Shown here in pieces: positions 39,272 to 48,106 of a stretch of DNA of 64,000 nt. The position numbers and the translations under genes were made by a program. The notes beneath the pieces were generated by a model. The model worked only from the letters and a program-made list of their open reading frames with translations, was not told where the DNA came from and ran no database searches. Source of the stretch: Modicisalibacter xianhensis (GTDB lineage Bacteria; Pseudomonadota; Gammaproteobacteria; Pseudomonadales; Halomonadaceae); assembly GCF_900113605.1 (NCBI RefSeq), contig NZ_FOPY01000009.1:147816-211815 (forward strand), given 5' to 3'. Within the stretch, counting starts at the first letter, position 1. Each line of letters opens with the position of its first letter.

Positions 39272-41533
39272 ATGGTCAAGGTTCGTGAAGACCAGCCACT
39301 GGCCGCCAACGGCAGTGTCGATATCGGGGTTTGGCTCGCGCGTTTGCAGGACGATGTCGCGCTGCGCGACGTCGACGAAATGCGCTCGGCATGCGAGCTC
39401 GCCGAACGCCTGGCAAACGAGGCGGAAAAGCCCCACAAGGCTTGGCTCGAGGATGGTTCCAGTTTCCGAACCGGCCTGGAGATGGCCGATATTCTCAGTG
39501 AACTCAAGCTGGATCAGGAGGCGCTGGAAGCTGCCGTCCTCTATCGCGCCGTGCGCGAGGGAAGGATCACCCTCGAGGCTATAGAAAAGCGCTTCGGGGC
39601 GGGGGTGGCCCGGCTCATCGAGGGTGTCCTCAACATGGCCGCCATCAGTCAGCAGCAGGCACCCAGTCACGGCATGACCCAGCACAACCAGCAGGACAAC
39701 CTGCGCAAGATGCTGGTCACCATGATCGATGACGTGCGTGTCGCACTGATCAAGATTGCTGAGCGGACCTGTGCCTTGCGTCAGGTTCGCGAGGCGCCTC
39801 GTGACAAACGCCTGCGCGTGGCCCGGGAAGTCTTCGACATCTATGCGCCGCTGGCGCATCGTCTCGGTATCGGCCAGTTGAAGTGGGAACTGGAAGACCT
39901 GTCGTTTCGCTATCTGCATGAGGACGATTACAAGTCCATCGCCAAGCTGCTGGCCGAGAAACGGCTGGACCGCGACCACTACATCCAGGATGTCGTCTCC
40001 CGGCTGGAGCACTTACTCGAGGAGCATGGCATCTCGCGCTATCAGGTCGATGGCCGGGCCAAGCACATCTATTCCATCTGGCGCAAGATGAAGCGCAAGC
40101 GCATCGACTTCTCGCAGGTCTACGATGTGCGTGCCGTGCGTATCCTCGTCCCCGAAGTCACCGACTGCTACACCGCACTGGGCATCGTGCATTCGCAGTG
40201 GCGGCATGTGCCCAATGAGTTCGACGACTATATCGCCAACCCCAAGAAGAACGGCTACCAATCCCTACATACGGCACTGATCGGCCCCGAGAACAAAGTG
40301 CTGGAAATTCAGATTCGTACCTTTGGCATGCATGAAGAGGCGGAACTGGGTGTCTGCGCACATTGGCGCTACAAGGGACACGATATCAACGCCAAGAGCC
40401 GTGGCTACGAGGAAAAGATTGCCTGGCTGCGCCAAGTCCTCGAATGGCAGGACGAAGTGGGTGACCTGGGCGATCTCAAGGAAGGGCTTTCCAGCGATGT
40501 GGCGCCGGACCGGATCTATGTCTTCACGCCCGACGGTCATGTCATCGACTTGCCGCGGATCGCCACGCCGATCGATTTCGCCTACCGGGTACATACCGAG
40601 ATCGGTCACCGCTGCCGTGGGGCCAAGATCAATGGCCGCATCGTCCCGCTGACCTACAAGCTCAAGACCGGTCAACAGGTCGAGATTCTGACCGCTACCA
40701 AGGGTGGCCCCAGCCGAGACTGGCTCAACCCATCGTTGGGTTTCGTCAAGACCTCGCGTGCGCGATCCAAGATCCAGGCCTGGTTCAAGCATCAGGCCAG
40801 GGACCAGAACCTCGAGGAAGGCCGCAGCCTGTTCGAAAGGGAATTTCGTCGCCTGGATCTCGAAGGCTTCGACCTCGCCACACTGGCCAAGTCGGTCAAC
40901 TACCCGTCGCCCGACGACATGTACGCTGCCATCGGGGCAGGTGACCTGCGCATCGGTCAGGTGCTTCACCAGGCTCAGCAACTTTTCGGCGATACCGAGG
41001 ACGAGGATCAGCTCGACCGCCTGCTGACCAAGCCCCGGCGCACCGGCAAGACCCGGGACGACGGCATCACCGTGTTGGGCGTGGGCAACCTCAAGACCGC
41101 AATGGCCAACTGCTGCCATCCGGTGCCCGGTGATCAGATCGTCGGCTATATCACCCAAGGGCGTGGCGTGACCATCCATCGCCAGGATTGTCCCAATATC
41201 CTGCAATTGCGCGCCGAGGAGCCACGACGCATCGTCGATGTCGAGTGGGGTACCCAGGCGCGCACTCAATACCCGGTCGATATCGAGATCGAGGCATGGG
41301 ATCGTTCGGGCCTGCTGCGTGATGTCACCAATGTGCTCAGTCACGAGCGGGTCAACGTGCTGGCCGTCAATACAGCGACCAACACCTCGGACAATATCGC
41401 CCGCCTGAAGATCACGCTGGAAGTCGACGGGCTGGAGTCGCTGGGGCGGATCTTCTCGCGTATCCAGCAGTTGCCCAACATCATCGATGTCAAGCGCCTG
41501 CGCAGTGGCGTGAAGAAGAAGGCTGCCTCATGA
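39272..41533 (+). CDS. relA: (p)ppGpp synthetase RelA
   Basis: 753 residues: pseudo-HD domain, synthetase, TGS (about 400-465), helical and ACT domains. The HD hydrolase motif is lost (AVLYRAVREGR where SpoT has an H-D pair), and the synthetase shows the RelA-type ExDD motif as EFDDYIANPK, so it is a synthesis-only stringent factor activated by uncharged tRNA on ribosomes. AGGAGGGG precedes the ATG. Overlaps mazG by four bases. Confidence 0.96.
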   Translation: MVKVREDQPLAANGSVDIGVWLARLQDDVALRDVDEMRSACELAERLANEAEKPHKAWLEDGSSFRTGLEMADILSELKLDQEALEAAVLYRAVREGRITLEAIEKRFGAGVARLIEGVLNMAAISQQQAPSHGMTQHNQQDNLRKMLVTMIDDVRVALIKIAERTCALRQVREAPRDKRLRVAREVFDIYAPLAHRLGIGQLKWELEDLSFRYLHEDDYKSIAKLLAEKRLDRDHYIQDVVSRLEHLLEEHGISRYQVDGRAKHIYSIWRKMKRKRIDFSQVYDVRAVRILVPEVTDCYTALGIVHSQWRHVPNEFDDYIANPKKNGYQSLHTALIGPENKVLEIQIRTFGMHEEAELGVCAHWRYKGHDINAKSRGYEEKIAWLRQVLEWQDEVGDLGDLKEGLSSDVAPDRIYVFTPDGHVIDLPRIATPIDFAYRVHTEIGHRCRGAKINGRIVPLTYKLKTGQQVEILTATKGGPSRDWLNPSLGFVKTSRARSKIQAWFKHQARDQNLEEGRSLFEREFRRLDLEGFDLATLAKSVNYPSPDDMYAAIGAGDLRIGQVLHQAQQLFGDTEDEDQLDRLLTKPRRTGKTRDDGITVLGVGNLKTAMANCCHPVPGDQIVGYITQGRGVTIHRQDCPNILQLRAEEPRRIVDVEWGTQARTQYPVDIEIEAWDRSGLLRDVTNVLSHERVNVLAVNTATNTSDNIARLKITLEVDGLESLGRIFSRIQQLPNIIDVKRLRSGVKKKAAS

Positions 41534-42372
41534 CCGATACGCCACGCCACTCCCTGCAGGACCTGCTGACCCTGATGGCGGTACTGCGCGACCCTGGGCA
41601 AGGCTGTCCATGGGACCTGAAGCAGGACTGGGATTCCATCGTCCCGCATACGCTGGAAGAAGCCTACGAGGTGGCGGATGCCATCGAACGGCGGGCCTAC
41701 GACGAACTGCCCGGTGAGTTGGGCGACTTGCTGTTCCAGGTCGTGTATTACAGTCAGTTTGCCAGCGAGGAGGGACGCTTCGACTTTCATGACGTGGTCG
41801 ATACCCTGACGGCCAAGATGATTGCACGTCATCCGCACGTGTTTCCCGAGGGTACCCTGTTGTCGCGACGTCAGGGCATCGACGCTACCCAGGTCGAGAC
41901 CGCCCAGGTGAACTCCCGGTGGGAGGCGCTCAAGGCCGAAGAGCGCCAGTCGCGGCAGGCGGTTTCGGTGCTTGACGACATTCCCCGGGCCCTGCCGGCG
42001 CTGTCGCGAGCTGCCAAGTTGACCAAGCGGGCGTCGAGGGTCGGTTTCGACTGGCCTGATGCGCGCGGCGTGCTGGACAAGATTCGCGAGGAACTCGACG
42101 AGGTCGAAGAGGCGCTCGTGGCTGGGGACGACGCCCATGCCCGCGAGGAAGTCGGCGATTTGCTGTTTGCCGTGGTCAACCTCGCGCGACGGCTCAAGGC
42201 CGATCCGGAACAGGCCCTGCGAGCGACCAACGCCAAGTTCGAGCGTCGCTTCCGACATGTGGAAACGGCCCTGGCCCAGTCGGGGCGCACCCCTGACGAT
42301 GCCAGCCTGGAAGAGATGGATGGCTACTGGAACGACGCCAAGCGCCTGGAACGATATCCGCAAGATTCTTGA
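41530..42372 (+). CDS. mazG: Nucleoside triphosphate pyrophosphohydrolase MazG
   Basis: 280 residues with two MazG repeats: the first has CPWDLKQDWDSI and HTLEEAYEVADAIE, the second REELDEVEEALV and EEVGDLLFAVVNLARRL (acidic Mg-binding ExxE...ExxD pattern). Hydrolyses NTPs and dNTPs; in E. coli linked to lowering ppGpp. Coupled to relA by ATGA. Confidence 0.94.
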   Translation: MTDTPRHSLQDLLTLMAVLRDPGQGCPWDLKQDWDSIVPHTLEEAYEVADAIERRAYDELPGELGDLLFQVVYYSQFASEEGRFDFHDVVDTLTAKMIARHPHVFPEGTLLSRRQGIDATQVETAQVNSRWEALKAEERQSRQAVSVLDDIPRALPALSRAAKLTKRASRVGFDWPDARGVLDKIREELDEVEEALVAGDDAHAREEVGDLLFAVVNLARRLKADPEQALRATNAKFERRFRHVETALAQSGRTPDDASLEEMDGYWNDAKRLERYPQDS

Positions 42373-42432
42373 TCATTCCGGAACACAGCGGCATGACGAC
42401 CCGTGAAGGAACGCACAGCCGAGGAGAAATGC

Positions 42433-45081
42433 ATGAGTGATGACCTGCACGAATCGCTACGCGACAATGTCCGTGTTCTAGGCGACAGTCTGGGACATAC
42501 CATCGCCGACGACCTGGGCGATGCCTTCGTCGACAAGATCGAGACCATTCGTGCCTATGCCAAGCGCGGTCGCCAGGGTGACGTGGCATCGCAGCGCGAA
42601 CTGATCGAATACCTGCGCGGCCTGCCGGATCACGACCTGCTGCCGGTCACGCGGGCGTTCAACCAGTTCCTCAATCTCGCCAACATTGCCGAACAGCACT
42701 ATCGTGCCCGGTTCCGTCGCGTGGAGGATTACAAGCCTGGCTCCCAGCCGGTACTCGGCGAACTGCTGGGCCGAATTCGCGAGTCTGGTCACAGCCCCAG
42801 AAGCATCGTCGAGACGTTGGCCGGCATGCGGGTCGAACTCGTGCTGACCGCTCATCCGACCGAGGTCATTCGCCGTACGCTGATTCAGAAATACGACGCT
42901 ATCGATGAATGCCTGACACTGATGGAGAGTGCGGCGGACTATCCAGAAAAGGGCTCGCGTGCCCATGCCCGCCTCGACGAGTTGATCAGCCAGGCCTGGC
43001 ATACCGATGAGATTCGTCATGAGCGACCCACGCCGGTAGACGAAGCCAAGTGGGGCTTTGCGGTCATCGAGAACTCGCTGTGGGAGGCCGTACCCAACTT
43101 CCATCGTGACCTGGACAACCTCCTGCTCGAAACGGCCGGGGAGCGCCTGCCGCTGGATGCCGCCCCATTGCGTTTCGCCTCGTGGATGGGTGGCGACCGT
43201 GATGGCAATCCCAACGTGACCGCCAAGGTGACACGGGAAGTGCTGCTGCTGGGACGCTGGATGGCTGCCGACCTCTATCTGCGCGATCTCGAACAGCTCA
43301 AGGGCGAGCTGTCGATGTGGAAAGCGAACAGTGCGCTCAAGGCCGAGGTCGGCGACGAACCTGAGCCCTACAGGGCGCTGCTCAAGCGGCTGATCAGCCG
43401 GGTCGAGGCGACCCGGGACTGGGCCCAGGCCACTCTGGGTGGCGAGAAATACGATGGCGGTCCGATCATCGAAACCCGCGACCAGCTCTATGCGCCGCTG
43501 TTGGCGTGTTACCGCTCCCTTTGCGATGTCGGCCTCGACACGATCGCCAACGGCGTCCTTCTGGATACCCTGCGTCGCATTGCCGTGTTCGGCGTGACCT
43601 TGGCCAAGCTCGACGTGCGCCAAGAGGCGGGGCGTCATGCCCTGGTCTTCGATGAGCTGAGCGATTACCTGGGCCTGGGGCACTATCGCGAGTGGGACGA
43701 GCAGAAACGCCAGGATTTCCTGCTGTCGGAACTGGAGTCGCCGCGCCCGCTGATTCCTCGCCGCTGGGAGTGTTCGACCGAGACACGCGAGGTCATCGAC
43801 ACCTTCCGTGTGATCGCCAACGAGCATCGCGAAGCGCTGGGCACTTACATCATCTCGATGGCCGGCCAGCCCTCCGATGTGCTGGCCGTGGCCCTGCTGA
43901 TGAAAGAAATCGGTGGCGACGTGCGCCTGCCGATCGCCCCGCTTTTCGAGACGCTCGACGATCTCGATAACGCCGGTAGTGCCATTGACAGGTTGCTGTC
44001 GCTCCCCGGTTACCGGCGCCTGGCCGGGGACCGGCAGGAGGTGATGATCGGCTATTCCGATTCCGCCAAGGATGCTGGCCAGCTTGCCGCCGCCTGGGCA
44101 CAGTATCGCGCCCAGGAGACGCTGGTCGCGATCTGCGACAGGCATGGTGTCGACCTCACGCTCTTCCACGGTCGAGGAGGTACCGTGGGGCGCGGCGGCG
44201 GTCCGGCGCATGCCGCGATCCTTTCGCAACCGCCGGGTTCCGTGAATGGCAGCCTGCGCGTGACCGAGCAGGGCGAAATGATTCGCTTCAAGTTCGGTCA
44301 GCCCGACATCGCCCTGCGCTCGATGGAAATCTACGCCAGTGCCGTACTCGAGGCGACATTGCTGCCGCCACCATCGCCGCAACCCGAGTGGCGCCAGGAG
44401 ATGGACCGCCTGGCCGGCATTGCACATGGCGCCTATGTCGGCGTGGTACGCGAGAATCCGGACTTCGTGCCTTATTTCCGGGCTGTGACGCCGGAAGAAG
44501 CGCTGGGTCGCTTGCCGCTGGGCTCGCGTCCGGCCAAGCGACGCCAGGAAGGCGGCGTCGAGTCGCTGCGTGCGATTCCCTGGATCTTCGCCTGGACCCA
44601 GATTCGCCTGATGTTGCCGGCCTGGCTGGGCAGCGGTGAAGCCTTTGCCACTCGCCTGGAAGAGGAAAGCGGCCTCCAGCGGCTGCAGGAGATGCGCCAG
44701 CACTGGCCATTCTTCGGCACCTATCTCGACATGCTCGAGATGCTGCTGGCCAAGGCGGATATCGAAATTGCCGCCTATTACGAGCATCGCCTGGTCGATG
44801 AGCCGTCGCTGAAGGCACTGGGCCAGCAACTCCGTGATCGCCTGAGACGCCTGCATGGCGTGCTACTCGAGATCCTCGACCAGCAAGAGCTGCTCGAGGG
44901 CACGCCGCTGATCCGCCAGGCGATTGAGGTGCGCAACCCCTATATCGACCCGTTGCATGGGCTTCAGGCCGAACTGCTGCAGCGTAACCGTGATGCGGAC
45001 GGGGCGATCAGCCCGGCACTGGCGCGGGCGTTGATGGTGACGATGGCGGGGATTGCCGCAGGTCTTCGCAACACCGGTTAG
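42433..45081 (+). CDS. ppc: Phosphoenolpyruvate carboxylase
   Basis: 882 residues. Adds bicarbonate to PEP to replenish oxaloacetate. Catalytic motifs VLTAHPTEV, ASWMGGDRDGNP, FHGRGGTVGRGGGP and the C-terminal end of MAGIAAGLRNTG. The ATG at 42433 has GAGGAGA just upstream; an in-frame ATG at 42403 is weaker. Follows mazG by 60 bases. Confidence 0.97.
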   Translation: MSDDLHESLRDNVRVLGDSLGHTIADDLGDAFVDKIETIRAYAKRGRQGDVASQRELIEYLRGLPDHDLLPVTRAFNQFLNLANIAEQHYRARFRRVEDYKPGSQPVLGELLGRIRESGHSPRSIVETLAGMRVELVLTAHPTEVIRRTLIQKYDAIDECLTLMESAADYPEKGSRAHARLDELISQAWHTDEIRHERPTPVDEAKWGFAVIENSLWEAVPNFHRDLDNLLLETAGERLPLDAAPLRFASWMGGDRDGNPNVTAKVTREVLLLGRWMAADLYLRDLEQLKGELSMWKANSALKAEVGDEPEPYRALLKRLISRVEATRDWAQATLGGEKYDGGPIIETRDQLYAPLLACYRSLCDVGLDTIANGVLLDTLRRIAVFGVTLAKLDVRQEAGRHALVFDELSDYLGLGHYREWDEQKRQDFLLSELESPRPLIPRRWECSTETREVIDTFRVIANEHREALGTYIISMAGQPSDVLAVALLMKEIGGDVRLPIAPLFETLDDLDNAGSAIDRLLSLPGYRRLAGDRQEVMIGYSDSAKDAGQLAAAWAQYRAQETLVAICDRHGVDLTLFHGRGGTVGRGGGPAHAAILSQPPGSVNGSLRVTEQGEMIRFKFGQPDIALRSMEIYASAVLEATLLPPPSPQPEWRQEMDRLAGIAHGAYVGVVRENPDFVPYFRAVTPEEALGRLPLGSRPAKRRQEGGVESLRAIPWIFAWTQIRLMLPAWLGSGEAFATRLEEESGLQRLQEMRQHWPFFGTYLDMLEMLLAKADIEIAAYYEHRLVDEPSLKALGQQLRDRLRRLHGVLLEILDQQELLEGTPLIRQAIEVRNPYIDPLHGLQAELLQRNRDADGAISPALARALMVTMAGIAAGLRNTG

Positions 45082-45110
45082 GCCGGGCTGCGCTTCAGCC
45101 AGACGGTGTT

Positions 45111-45171
45111 GGAAGCGGGTGCGTAAATGCTCATTTACTTTGGGTAAACTGCGCTTTTCTTACCCGCTTCC
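45111..45171. repeat. Nested inverted repeat between ppc and panE
   Basis: Outer arms GGAAGCGGGT (45111-45120) and its exact complement (45162-45171), with further pairing of GCGTA to TGCGC inside. Within it GTAAAT (45123-45128) pairs with ATTTAC (45133-45138), and a competing TTTAC/GTAAA hairpin overlaps. It lies between convergent ppc and panE and may act as a bidirectional transcription end, though no T run of classic type follows the outer stem. Confidence 0.55.
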
Positions 45172-45224
45172 GCCTTGTCTGGCCATTGCTCGCACCGTCC
45201 TGAAGTAAAAGGCTAGGCCTCAAT

Positions 45225-46109
45225 CTACTGGGGCGTGTTCTGGTATAGCTCGGTCAGGTTGGGGGTCGGTATACCGTGGCGCTGCGCCGCGTCGAGCAGG
45301 GGGCCGAGGATGGCGTCGCGTTCGGTGGGGCGGTTGGCGAGTACGTCCTGCAGCATCGAGGCACGGTTGTTGGCGGTGCCTTCGATGACGTTCCATACCT
45401 GACGCGACCAGCCGGCTTCCGGCGCTTCGATGCCTTCGGCAGCCATCAAGGCCACGACTTCGTCGAGAATGATGTCGACCATGGGCCGGAACGGGCAGTC
45501 GCGCAGCTGACCGTTGCGAATCCTATACCGGGCCACCAACGGATTGATGGCGGCATTGACGGCCAACTTGTGCCAGAGACGTCGGCGCATGTCGATGCAG
45601 GGCGAGGCAGGAAGATCGGCGACAGTCAGGGTGGCGGCTATGCATTCGGCCAGCGTGGGATAGCGTCCTTCGAGGTGCCCAATGTAAGTATGGCCATGGC
45701 CAGCATGCACGACACCGTCGGCACCCTCGGTGTAGGCCCCTTCGCTGGTGGTCGCGCAGAGCACCGGGCCGGGCCAGCGCCGTGTGATCGTTTCCTGTAC
45801 CTGAAAGCCGTTCTGCCACAGGACGATCGGCGTGTCTTGCGCAACTCGCTGGGCGAGTTGTTCCAAGGCTGCGTCCGTGGCGTAGGTCTTGGTCGTTACA
45901 TGCACCATGAGCGGCCGCTCAGGGGCTTGGTCAATGGCGATACGCGGCACATAGCGAATTCGGCTCTCGCCCTGTGGCGTGCTCAGCAGGAATGGCTGCT
46001 CGCTGGGCTGGCGACCCAGGACGGCCAACGGCACGTGGCCTGCCAATTGCGTGGCCAGCAAGCGCCCCAGTGCGCCGGGACCGAGAATCAGCCAAGTGCC
46101 GTTGCTCAT
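45225..46109 (-). CDS. panE: 2-dehydropantoate 2-reductase
   Basis: 294 residues, NADPH-dependent ketopantoate reductase for pantothenate and CoA synthesis. Rossmann motif LGPGALGRLLA at the start, TKTYATDAAL, WQNGFQ, and the C-terminal WHKLAVNAAINPLVA with the catalytic lysine. Overlaps topB by four bases (ATGA). An ApbA-family oxidoreductase of other substrate is the alternative. Confidence 0.87.
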   Translation of the reverse strand: MSNGTWLILGPGALGRLLATQLAGHVPLAVLGRQPSEQPFLLSTPQGESRIRYVPRIAIDQAPERPLMVHVTTKTYATDAALEQLAQRVAQDTPIVLWQNGFQVQETITRRWPGPVLCATTSEGAYTEGADGVVHAGHGHTYIGHLEGRYPTLAECIAATLTVADLPASPCIDMRRRLWHKLAVNAAINPLVARYRIRNGQLRDCPFRPMVDIILDEVVALMAAEGIEAPEAGWSRQVWNVIEGTANNRASMLQDVLANRPTERDAILGPLLDAAQRHGIPTPNLTELYQNTPQ

Positions 46110-48049
46110 GCCTCCTCCTTGTTCTTGCCGGGTGTGCGTTTCGTGGTGCGCCGCTTTGCCGCCGTGCCTTTGGTGCCGCGCCGTCCTGCCTTGCGTGCCT
46201 TGGCCCTGGCAGGTGCCTCGAAGCCTTTGGCGCTGGCCAGTGCCTGGCGCATGCGTGCCGTGTCGGCACCGGCAAGCAAGGTACGCAAGTCACCAAGCAG
46301 AGCGTCAAGGAAGGGGGCGGCCTGGTCGCTGCCTTCAGCAATGGCGCTCAAGCGTTGCTCCCATAGGGCGGTACGTTCGGGGCGCGTCGCCGCATCGGGC
46401 AGGGCGGCTATCAGCGCCTGCCCCGTTCGCGTGGCACGCAGGGCGCTACCCTGGCGCACGATGAAACCGCGGTCGAGCAGGGTCTCGATAATGCCGGCAC
46501 GGGTTGCCTCGGTACCAAGGCCATCGGTCTCGCGCAGGGTCCGCCTGACCGCGACATCCTCCACATAGCGGGCAATGTTCATCATTGCCTTGATAAGGCT
46601 AGCATCAGTGAAGGGTTCCGGGGGGCGCGTCATCCTGTCTTCCACTGCCTGATCGGCGACGCGCGCCGGCTCCCCCTGGCGCAGGGAAGGCAGGGGAGGA
46701 GCGTCATCGCGTGTCGTGAACAGGGGCTTCCAGCCAGGCACCAGTATTTCGCGCCCCTGGGCACGAAAGCGCTCCTCGAGCGCCTCGAAGTCGACCTTGA
46801 CCTCGCGTGTTTCCAGTGGCGGATAGAACTGGGCCAGCACGTTGCGCACGATCAGTCGGAAGACATTGGCTTCGCTGGCGGATAGCCGCGCAAAGTCAGG
46901 GCGTGCCCCGGTCGGCGCCAAGGCATGGTGGGCCCCGACCTGCTTGTCGTTCCAGGCCTTGGAGCGCAGCGAGAAATCGGCACTGCCAAGCCAGCGACTC
47001 AATGTCTCGTCACCGGCACAGGCGCCTTCCAGGGTGCGACGAGCCTGTGCCCAGTGGTCCTGGGGAAGGTAGCGGCAGTCCGAACGAGGGTAGGTGATCA
47101 GGCGATGACGCTCATAGAGCGCCTGGCAGGCATCGAGCACGCCTTTGGCCGATAGCTTGTAGCGTCGCGCGGCATCGACCTGCAGCGCCGACAGCGAATA
47201 GGGCAGCGGGGCAGCCTGGCGCTTCTTCTGGGCATCCAGCGTGGCCACCCTGCCCAGCGTCCCCGGCAGGCGCGAGGCCAATGCCTCGGCGGGCTCGCGC
47301 TTGAGCAGCCGATTCTGGTCATCGAGGGGATGCCTGTCGTCGGGCTGCCACCAGGCCCGCACCGTGCCGTGCTCGACCTGAAAATCGGCCCAGAGCACGT
47401 AGAAGGGCCGTGGCACGAAGTCGGCGATCTCGCGGTCACGCCTGGCGACCAGCCCCAGCACCGGTGTCTGGACGCGACCTACCGATAACACCCCGTCATG
47501 CCCGGCCTGGCGGCCGGTCAGGGTCCAGGCGCGCGACAGATTGATACCGTACAGCCAGTCGGCCCGGGAGCGCGCTTCGGCGGCGTGATACAGGGCTTGG
47601 TAACTGCGGTTGTCTTCCATCCGCTCCAGTGCGCGTTGCACGGCGGGCCGGTTGAGGTCGCTGATCAACAGTCGGGCGACCGAGCCGCGCCAGCCGAGAT
47701 AATCGATGACCTCCTGAACCAGCAACTGGCCTTCGCGGTCGGGATCGCCGGCATGCACGACGCTCTTGGCCTGCTTGAGAAGGGTGCGCAGCACCTTGAG
47801 CTGCCCTCGGGCATTGTGTCGAGGCGTCAGCTTCCATTGCTCGGGCACGATAGGCAGGTGGTCGAGGCGCCACTGCTTGTAGCGCGGATCGTAGGCATCC
47901 GGCGCCGCCTGTTCCAGCAGATGCCCCAGGCACCAGCTGACCCGGGTGTCCCCGACGCGTAGCGAGCCCTCTTCGCGGCTGACTTGCCCGGGCAGGGCAT
48001 CGGCGATGGCGCGGGCAAGACTGGGTTTTTCGGCAATGATCAGGCGCAT
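46106..48049 (-). CDS. topB: DNA topoisomerase III
   Basis: 647 residues, type IA topoisomerase that decatenates DNA. TOPRIM domain MRLIIAEKPSLARAIADAL and DPDREGQLL, catalytic tyrosine in LITYPRSDCRYLP, and a basic C-terminal tail (about 620-647, Lys/Arg/Thr-rich). The ATG at 48049 is where the family begins; the frame is open upstream to a TTG at 48106. Coupled to panE. Confidence 0.94.
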   Translation of the reverse strand: MRLIIAEKPSLARAIADALPGQVSREEGSLRVGDTRVSWCLGHLLEQAAPDAYDPRYKQWRLDHLPIVPEQWKLTPRHNARGQLKVLRTLLKQAKSVVHAGDPDREGQLLVQEVIDYLGWRGSVARLLISDLNRPAVQRALERMEDNRSYQALYHAAEARSRADWLYGINLSRAWTLTGRQAGHDGVLSVGRVQTPVLGLVARRDREIADFVPRPFYVLWADFQVEHGTVRAWWQPDDRHPLDDQNRLLKREPAEALASRLPGTLGRVATLDAQKKRQAAPLPYSLSALQVDAARRYKLSAKGVLDACQALYERHRLITYPRSDCRYLPQDHWAQARRTLEGACAGDETLSRWLGSADFSLRSKAWNDKQVGAHHALAPTGARPDFARLSASEANVFRLIVRNVLAQFYPPLETREVKVDFEALEERFRAQGREILVPGWKPLFTTRDDAPPLPSLRQGEPARVADQAVEDRMTRPPEPFTDASLIKAMMNIARYVEDVAVRRTLRETDGLGTEATRAGIIETLLDRGFIVRQGSALRATRTGQALIAALPDAATRPERTALWEQRLSAIAEGSDQAAPFLDALLGDLRTLLAGADTARMRQALASAKGFEAPARAKARKAGRRGTKGTAAKRRTTKRTPGKNKEEA

Positions 48050-48106
48050 GGCAACATAATCCGCAGACAGTCTGTATATTCTTCCAGTCTTGGGCCGTAT
48101 TGCCAA

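Noticed and set aside
42478..44856. A 792-codon open frame on the minus strand across ppc.
   Set aside because: It lies wholly antisense to a clear PEP carboxylase, has no recognisable domain, and such frames are expected in GC-rich codon-biased DNA.
45276..46568. A 430-codon plus-strand frame opposite panE and topB.
   Set aside because: Runs antisense over the overlap of two clear genes; shadow.
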